From contig DDKQ01000001.1 in the NCBI GenBank assembly GCA_002339355.1, positions 1 to 29,364 on the forward strand: a stretch of DNA of 29,364 nucleotides, in the 5' to 3' direction. The notes under the pieces were generated by a model that searched no databases, was not told where the DNA came from, and saw nothing but the letters and a program-made list of their open reading frames with translations. Below, one piece after another: positions 24,227-29,364 of this stretch (positions within the stretch are counted from its first letter, which is position 1; each line of letters begins with the position of its first letter). Made by a program: the position numbers and the translations under genes. Source of the stretch: Candidatus Subteraquimicrobium carltonvillense (GTDB taxonomy: Bacteria; Actinomycetota; Aquicultoria; Subteraquimicrobiales; Subteraquimicrobiaceae).

Positions 24227-25995
24227 TTATCTTAATGGTGCTGACAGAACTTCGCCCGTGAAGGCATCAACGTGAACTTCTTCGCCCTTATCGGTGCCGA
24301 AACGCCAGATTGGTCTGAGATCGCTTGGTGTTTTATCGAATGGTTGACTGAGATAAGCGAGCTCGGCTTTCGTGATCGTAACCGGCGTGTGAATGCCAAA
24401 ATTCTCTGCGATCTTTTCAGCCGCTTTTCCCAGCGCTTCCTCGGCTGAGAGGGTCTTAGCAGCTTCTTTCCGAGTAGTGACAGGGGAGACATAGCGCATG
24501 TATGAGAATACTCCTTTGTCGCTTATGACCACATCTATTTGGTTGCCTCCGGGTCCGACCACCTCAAGTCCATTGATCTTTGGACGATAGGTGAGAGCCC
24601 AGGCGATGATATCCTTTTCACCAGTTACAAGATGCTCCTGATTTATGGTGGAGACTCTGCTCAATTCGTAATCCTTAGGTAAACCACCGTGTTTTGCCAG
24701 GAAGTCCTCAACCCTCTCTTTAGCCTCTTTGAAACCGAAGCTTACGGGTTTTGTATCCAGTTCCTCGCTGCTGTAGATGACGGCGCCGGATGGGTGAGCG
24801 ACGACATTGGCATATCCATCCGTGTACATGACCCTGCCGTCCTCAAACCTCCTTGAAATCGTGCCTTTGAGCAAACCTTTGGCGTGCTCATTCAGGTCGA
24901 GATCCTCCTTACCAATGGCAACGGGGGCGACGGATAAAGTCTCCTCTCCAAGAGGAGTGGAAACGATAACTTTTCCACCCGCAAGATTTGTGAGTCCACC
25001 GGCAAAGGCAATATCGCCACCCAATCTCAGGAAATCCTCGATATATTTGTAGATACGCTGCCAAATTGAGGTGGGTTTGGGCTTTGCCATGGTCAGAAGA
25101 TAGGGAGTTCCGGTATAATTGGTTTCATTCCAGTGGTAGATTTCAGTATCACCGAAGTACTCCCAGGGCGTGTAATTAGGATAACCCGGTGGGGGATTAA
25201 AACCGTGCAACCAATCATAGCGGTGGAGAAGATGACCATCGATCCCCCAATCGTACTCTCCGTGATTCCGATTCGCATTGATATATGCCGACCATAAGCT
25301 CTCCGCTCTGCCAAGGACAGCTGTGGCTCTCCAAAAATGTTCTTTTGTGATTTCCGTCGTGAGCGTATCGCCTGAGGCCAAACCGCGATAACCAAGATAA
25401 GATTCAATCCCCTATTAAACACATATCTCCAGCCATTTCTCGCTAAAGCATGACAGGAGACGAAATGAGCCCACTCGATGTCATTTTCCTCCACCGAATC
25501 ATCGCCGTACCAATAGCTCCGATTCCAGGTATCCACTAAACCATGGATCGCAGTGGAAAGCACTCCATCCTTTATCCCCAAACCGGTGGTACTATCGTCA
25601 GCTCCACTTACATTCCAGTTTCTGAGGCAAAGAGCTGCATGAAAGGTTGTTATACCAGGATAGGGAAGTGGAGCGTACCCATGTCCCCAAAAGTAGACAT
25701 AGTCACTTCGCCGCGCGTTTGGTCGATCGATTCTTCCAGGTGTGTTGAAGTCATGGGTTTCAGCCAAACCGTATGGTGAACCATCTCCCTCAAATTGATC
25801 GCAATTCCAGGGAATTGGCCAAGTTAGAGAGGAGAGGTAGTATGCCACCCATCTCGCATTAGAAGCTGTAAGATCTTTGAGATTATCATAATCTTCTACA
25901 TAAAGGACGGAATAGCTGGCTTCAGCGTAGGCAAAAACCAGATTGGAAAGGAAAAAGATAGCAATTAAAACCAAGGTTAAAACCTTTCTTCTCAT
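24227..25995 (-). pseudogene. Exported DUF6345-like protein, split by a one-base frameshift
   Basis: The first frame (ATG at 25995) starts with a signal peptide (MRRKVLTLVLIAIFFLSNLVFAYAEA), then YVFWGHGY-type text (YVYFWGHGYAPL) and HFVSCHAL, which recall the DUF6345 family. At about 25392 the reading must change frame: restoring one G in the TTGG run gives LNLILGYRGLASGDT, and the second frame then runs unbroken to 24227. The C-terminal part ends VHVDAFTGEVL, a PepSY-like ending. The intact product would be about 590 residues and act outside the cytoplasm. The ATG overlaps the upstream lipoprotein stop (ATGA). The shift may be a true mutation or a sequencing/assembly error; good coding quality on both sides favours an error or a very recent event. 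Confidence 0.75.
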
Positions 25996-26615
25996 TTCAC
26001 GCCCTCCTTTGCCCAATATGCGTTGACCATATCCCTGAGCGTTATCAGGGGAAGGTCCGCTATAAATACACTCATTGTTCTTCCGGAACCAACATAGAAA
26101 GCGCTCCCCTCTCTCCGCTCTTCCATTCGTCTCACATCCTCGCCGGTGACGACGAAGAAGACCCGTTTATCCCTGTCGTATTTTGGGTCCATTCCCTCTC
26201 GTTTGCCATCGCTTAATGTGTAAAAATAGAGGGGATGGGTGTAATCGAGTATGACCACGGTCTCCCCTCTCTCTATCTGAAATTTGAGGGAATCTTCATC
26301 TACGATCCCTGGTGCAATATCCTCGAAGGAGTAAAATACACCCTCGGAGCATTCCCTCAAGTACTGAAAGTATTCATCGCCTGGGTAAAGCACCCTTTTC
26401 TCCCGATCTTTGTAAATGGTGATTTTCTCCAATTCCTCTGGGATCTTTACAATCGTCTGGTAAACGTGATAGACGGGTTTCTTCGCGGTCTTTCGCTCCT
26501 TATCGACAGAGGTGGGCTCCCTTTTGCAACCAGCGCAGCCAAAGTGGACGCTGAAAAGGAGAAGGGTTATGAGTATAAGAGAAATGTAAGGTTTTTTGCG
26601 AGGATACACTTTCAC
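25992..26615 (-). CDS. Putative lipoprotein of unknown function
   Basis: I chose the GTG at 26615 because AAAGGA lies six bases upstream and the product then starts with a classical lipoprotein signal: basic MKVYPRKKP, a hydrophobic core ISLILITLLLF, and a cysteine in SVHFGC as acylation site. The frame also opens at GTG 26645, without a visible RBS. The mature part (about 180 residues) is highly charged and has no family I recognise. It is coupled by a four-base overlap to the exported DUF6345-like gene, so the two probably work together at the cell surface. Confidence 0.72.
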   Translation of the reverse strand: MKVYPRKKPYISLILITLLLFSVHFGCAGCKREPTSVDKERKTAKKPVYHVYQTIVKIPEELEKITIYKDREKRVLYPGDEYFQYLRECSEGVFYSFEDIAPGIVDEDSLKFQIERGETVVILDYTHPLYFYTLSDGKREGMDPKYDRDKRVFFVVTGEDVRRMEERREGSAFYVGSGRTMSVFIADLPLITLRDMVNAYWAKEGVK

Positions 26616-26791
26616 CGAAATTCCTTTCGAAGGTTTGGCTTTCACTAGAAAAGTTACTACATAAGTTAAAGAAATTCAATAATTTGTACCAACGCCAATA
26701 ATTTTAATATTGACCATGGACTATCGACAGAAATTTTTTGACCTACTGGGAAGTAGATGGTAGGATATATCGAAGAAAAAGGTGGGGTTCC

Positions 26792-26959
26792 ATGGGGGAA
26801 AGAAAGACAAATTTCGTGGCCATGTTCATCCTCATAATCCTGATCCTCTTCTGCCAATGGTTTTATTATATGAGGAAGGCTAATCTATTTTATTACCCAC
26901 ACCACTCCGCAGATAAAACTCAATGCGGAGAATGCCACCTGCGTCAAATAAAATCTTAA
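26792..26959 (+). CDS. Small membrane peptide with a single CxxCH haem motif
   Basis: A 55-residue plus-strand frame with a clear RBS (AAGGTGG, seven bases before ATG). It has a basic start, one hydrophobic segment (about 8-26), then HHSADKTQCGECHL with CGECH at 45-49, a covalent haem c attachment motif, and a stop six residues later. It is the only plus-strand gene I support. It ends overlapping the 3' end of the convergent carbamoyltransferase gene by four bases. It may be a minimal anchored cytochrome or the remnant of a longer multihaem cytochrome. It could also be chance coding, but RBS, membrane segment and CxxCH together make that less likely. Confidence 0.5.
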   Translation: MGERKTNFVAMFILIILILFCQWFYYMRKANLFYYPHHSADKTQCGECHLRQIKS

Positions 26960-28632
26960 TCCTTCTCCAAAAGGTAGTTCCCCATAATCAAGCAATCCAG
27001 CTGCGTGGAAAGGTAACACTCCAAGGCGTCCCGGGGTGACATAACGATGGGTTGTCCCCTCACATTAAAAGAGGTATTTACAACCAAGGGGATACTCGTA
27101 ATCTTTTTAAACTCATTGATTAACTTCCAGTAGAGGGGGTTTTCTTTCCCGGTGACCGTTTGGAGTCTACCCGTCCCATCCACGTGACACACAGCGGGAA
27201 TCATTCCCTTTCTATCCCCCTTGATGGGCAAGACTAAGAGCATAAAGGGGGAGGGATAGTAATCGTCGAAATAATCCTCGGCGTATTCTTCCAGCACAGA
27301 AGGGGCAAACGGGCGAAAACTTTCCCTGTGCTTTACCTTTCTATTTAGAATATCCTTCATATTTGGATCGCGGGGGTCGGCGAGGATGCTCCGGTTGCCC
27401 AAAGCCCTCGGTCCAACCTCCATCCTTCCCTGGAACCAACCCACAATTTTGCCCCGGGCCACGAGTTCTGCGCCGGCCTTAGCTGGATTTTCAACATAAC
27501 TATAGGGCACCCCGTGATTTTCCAAAGTCCTTTCGATCTCATCGTTGGAAAATTCGGGACCATAATACGCGTGTTCCATCACGTAATTTCTCTCCCTCCC
27601 CAGTAGCATGTGCCATATATACAGGGCACAACCCAAAGACGTTCCAGCATCGTTTGCCGCTGGTTGGATGAAGATATGCTCAAAGGGACTCTCCCTTAGG
27701 AAAGCTGCGTTCATAACGCTATTTAATCCCACGCCACCGGCTACGCACAAGTTTTTTTCACCGGTGATTGAATGGAGATGGTTCGCCAGGTGAAGAGCTG
27801 CTTCTTCCGTCACCTTCTGAAGAGCCCAGGCTATATCCTCGTGCCTTTCGTGAATCTCGCTCTCCGGCTCTCGAGCCTGCCCAAAGAGCTTAAGGAATTT
27901 CGGGGAGACTCCATAGCCCCCGATTATGTGATAAGTGAAATAGCTCAAATCTATCTTGAATTCGCCACCCTCATTCAGCCCTACGATTTCTCGGAAATTT
28001 TGAAGATGGGTTGGTCTACCATAGGGGGCCAGACCCATGACCTTCCCCTCATCACTATTGGGTTTAAACCCGAGGTATGCCGTGACCACGGTGTATAGAG
28101 AGCCAAGCGAATGGGGATTTTTTATTCGCTTGAGGACTTCGATTCGGTTTCCTTCCCCACGAGCAAGCAATGTGGAGAGGTAATCGCCTCCCCTGTCGAT
28201 GGACAGGATAGCCGCCTTATCAAAGGGAGAGACATAGAAACTGCTTGCGGCGTGGGCCTCGTGATGCCCCACGAAGAGGATCTTATTCCTGTAGCCATAT
28301 CTCTTTTTGAAATCGATGACCTTTTTTATGAGGGAATAATCGAAGTAGGTCTGTCCCGCAAATCTCCGTGAGGAAAAGGGAATGCCCTTCAGAAAATCGA
28401 TGAAGCCCCGCCAATAATCCAGCCCAGGCTTGAAAGGGAAGCCAACGTAGTCAAGATCATTGATGCTGGTATTTGCCTCCCTTAAACAAAAATCAATGGC
28501 ATTATCGGGGAAAGCTCTTGTGTGCTTCTCCTTGTTGAATCTTTCCTCCTCGGCGAAGGCGACGACTTCGCCATCCATTAGGAGACAGGCCGATGTATCA
28601 TGAGAAAAGCAATTTATGCCCAATATGTTCAC
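26956..28632 (-). CDS. NodU/CmcH-family carbamoyltransferase
   Basis: The 558-residue protein has the N-terminal Kae1-like fold (GINCFSHDTSACL; metal-binding HHEAHA at 123-128; AGGVGLNSVMN) and the C-terminal carbamoyltransferase domain (GRMEVGPRALGNRSILADP, NTSFNVRGQP). These enzymes use carbamoyl phosphate and ATP to carbamoylate hydroxyls of antibiotics, Nod factors or sugars. The loop usually reading DG(V/A)GE is SIDRGGD here (144-150). No secondary-metabolite or polysaccharide genes are near, so the acceptor is unknown. GTG start with AAGGG upstream. Confidence 0.9.
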   Translation of the reverse strand: MNILGINCFSHDTSACLLMDGEVVAFAEEERFNKEKHTRAFPDNAIDFCLREANTSINDLDYVGFPFKPGLDYWRGFIDFLKGIPFSSRRFAGQTYFDYSLIKKVIDFKKRYGYRNKILFVGHHEAHAASSFYVSPFDKAAILSIDRGGDYLSTLLARGEGNRIEVLKRIKNPHSLGSLYTVVTAYLGFKPNSDEGKVMGLAPYGRPTHLQNFREIVGLNEGGEFKIDLSYFTYHIIGGYGVSPKFLKLFGQAREPESEIHERHEDIAWALQKVTEEAALHLANHLHSITGEKNLCVAGGVGLNSVMNAAFLRESPFEHIFIQPAANDAGTSLGCALYIWHMLLGRERNYVMEHAYYGPEFSNDEIERTLENHGVPYSYVENPAKAGAELVARGKIVGWFQGRMEVGPRALGNRSILADPRDPNMKDILNRKVKHRESFRPFAPSVLEEYAEDYFDDYYPSPFMLLVLPIKGDRKGMIPAVCHVDGTGRLQTVTGKENPLYWKLINEFKKITSIPLVVNTSFNVRGQPIVMSPRDALECYLSTQLDCLIMGNYLLEKD

Positions 28633-28715
28633 GGTTTTACCCTTTTGAGAAGCATTTTGAGAAGCCTTGTTTATTATATTAAATTTTGCTTAAATTTTCG
28701 CAAGAGAAAATGAAT

Positions 28716-28967
28716 TTACCGTCTTCGCTTAAGGAGAGCGTCCATCTCACGGAGCCATTTTGTGAAGGTCGGAGTGAGTTCTACGGGAGGATACTCCCTG
28801 ACGCCAACGAGGGATGAGTTCTTAAAATGGGAAAAAATGAGGTCGAGGATATCGGATTTTAGAAGAACTGCCTTCTCTGGGCTAGCATATAATTCCAGTC
28901 CTAAAAATATACAAACTAGCTCCTTGTCCTTTCTTGCCTTACTCTTTTTGCCCATTTCCGACACCAT
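28716..28967 (-). CDS. Small hypothetical protein
   Basis: An 83-residue frame starting MVSEMGKKSKARKDKE, with a possible second start at 28955. A basic head is followed by a mixed helical/strand sequence ending in RR. No signal peptide, membrane segment or known motif is visible. It lies alone between the clpX terminator and the carbamoyltransferase gene. The RBS is weak for both starts. I do not recognise the family. Confidence 0.55.
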   Translation of the reverse strand: MVSEMGKKSKARKDKELVCIFLGLELYASPEKAVLLKSDILDLIFSHFKNSSLVGVREYPPVELTPTFTKWLREMDALLKRRR

Positions 28968-29003
28968 CTTTAATATCGGGATTAAATCTTTAATCCTTTA
29001 ACT

Positions 29004-29048
29004 GGCACTAAAAATAAAAGCCCCCAAAAATTGGGGGCTTTTAGTGCC
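29004..29048 (-). terminator. Rho-independent terminator downstream of clpX
   Basis: GGCACTAAAA...AAAGCCCCC, a loop of AAAAATT, then GGGGGCTTTTAGTGCC form a long stem. On the minus strand the G/C core is followed by CTTTTATTTTTAG, a U-rich run. The symmetry means it could also act on plus-strand transcripts. Confidence 0.9.
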
Positions 29049-29052
29049 TTGA

Positions 29053-29364
29053 CTAAGCCAGAATTCCCTCATCCGAGGAGAATTCAGCGCTTTCAGTCAC
29101 CAAGGTGGGTTCCAAGTTCTTCTCGATGGTTTCCATAGTGATCAGGCACTTGGTGACATTGGATTTGGAGGGAAGTTCGTACATCACATTGAGCAGGGTG
29201 CCTTCAAGTATGGACCTTAGACCCCTCGCCCCACTGGCTCTCTTGAGAGCTCTCTCAGCGATGGCATACAAAGCATCTTCAGTGTAGACGAGCTCCACCC
29301 CATCATACTCGAAGAATCTCCGGTATTGTTTAACTAAAGCATTTCTGGGTTCAGTCAAGATTTT
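29053..29364 (-). CDS. clpX: ClpX, ATP-dependent Clp protease ATP-binding subunit (C-terminal part)
   Basis: The 5' part is beyond the window. The visible ~103 residues begin KILTEPRNALVKQY and include ELVYTEDALYAIAERA and the sensor-2 arginine region SGARGLRSILE, all diagnostic of ClpX. ClpX unfolds proteins for ClpP. The C-terminal tail NLEPTLVTESAEFSSDEGILA is ordinary for the family. The reading frame stays open to the window edge without a start codon. Confidence 0.95.
   Translation of the reverse strand, partial: KILTEPRNALVKQYRRFFEYDGVELVYTEDALYAIAERALKRASGARGLRSILEGTLLNVMYELPSKSNVTKCLITMETIEKNLEPTLVTESAEFSSDEGILA

Overview
The window is an almost entirely minus-strand block, so the genes read from the right edge to the left. 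It looks like a chromosome piece from an anaerobic, probably deep-branching and possibly thermophilic bacterium. The order clpX ... valS - folC - (small membrane zinc-ribbon gene) - ndk resembles the one common in Actinomycetota, so a basal anaerobic actinobacterial lineage is my best guess. That is an inference from gene order only. There are no rRNA or tRNA genes, no CRISPR array and no complete insertion sequence.

Right part (about 18.9-29.4 kb), mostly housekeeping: the 3' end of clpX with a strong terminator, a small unknown gene, an orphan NodU/CmcH-type carbamoyltransferase, and a 55-residue plus-strand membrane peptide with one CxxCH haem motif. Next come a lipoprotein and an exported DUF6345-like protein (split by a one-base frameshift) with their own terminator, then valS, folC, a membrane zinc-ribbon protein and ndk.

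Left part (1-18.7 kb), the distinctive part: a long co-directional redox cluster. It starts with hdrC-hdrB-hdrA-mvhD(HTH)-hdrA(double)-flxD-flxC-flxB-flxA, a full HdrABC-FlxABCD set. In other anaerobes this set is thought to be an NADH-linked, flavin-bifurcating heterodisulfide reductase. It is followed by a GcvH-like lipoyl carrier with a glycolate/lactate-type dehydrogenase (GlcD, GlcF and a reduced GlcE-like protein). Last comes a lipoate module: an LplA-type ligase fused to DUF116, a geranylgeranyl-reductase-like flavoprotein of the LipT type, and a radical SAM protein that fits one half of the two-protein LipS1/LipS2 lipoyl synthase.

Working hypothesis: the GcvH-like protein carries a lipoyl disulfide/dithiol that serves as the 'heterodisulfide' for HdrB. 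It would link a 2-hydroxyacid dehydrogenase to NADH and ferredoxin, and the same locus would supply the enzymes that make and attach its cofactor. This recalls the sHdr-LbpA systems of sulfur oxidisers, but here with bifurcating-type Hdr-Flx parts and GlcDF. Three copies of a ~169-bp inverted-repeat-ended element (MITE-like; one cut by the window edge) sit exactly at the borders between the Hdr-Flx, carrier-dehydrogenase and lipoate modules. Several short-word and REP-like repeats have also entered coding sequence, notably in the lipT-like gene.
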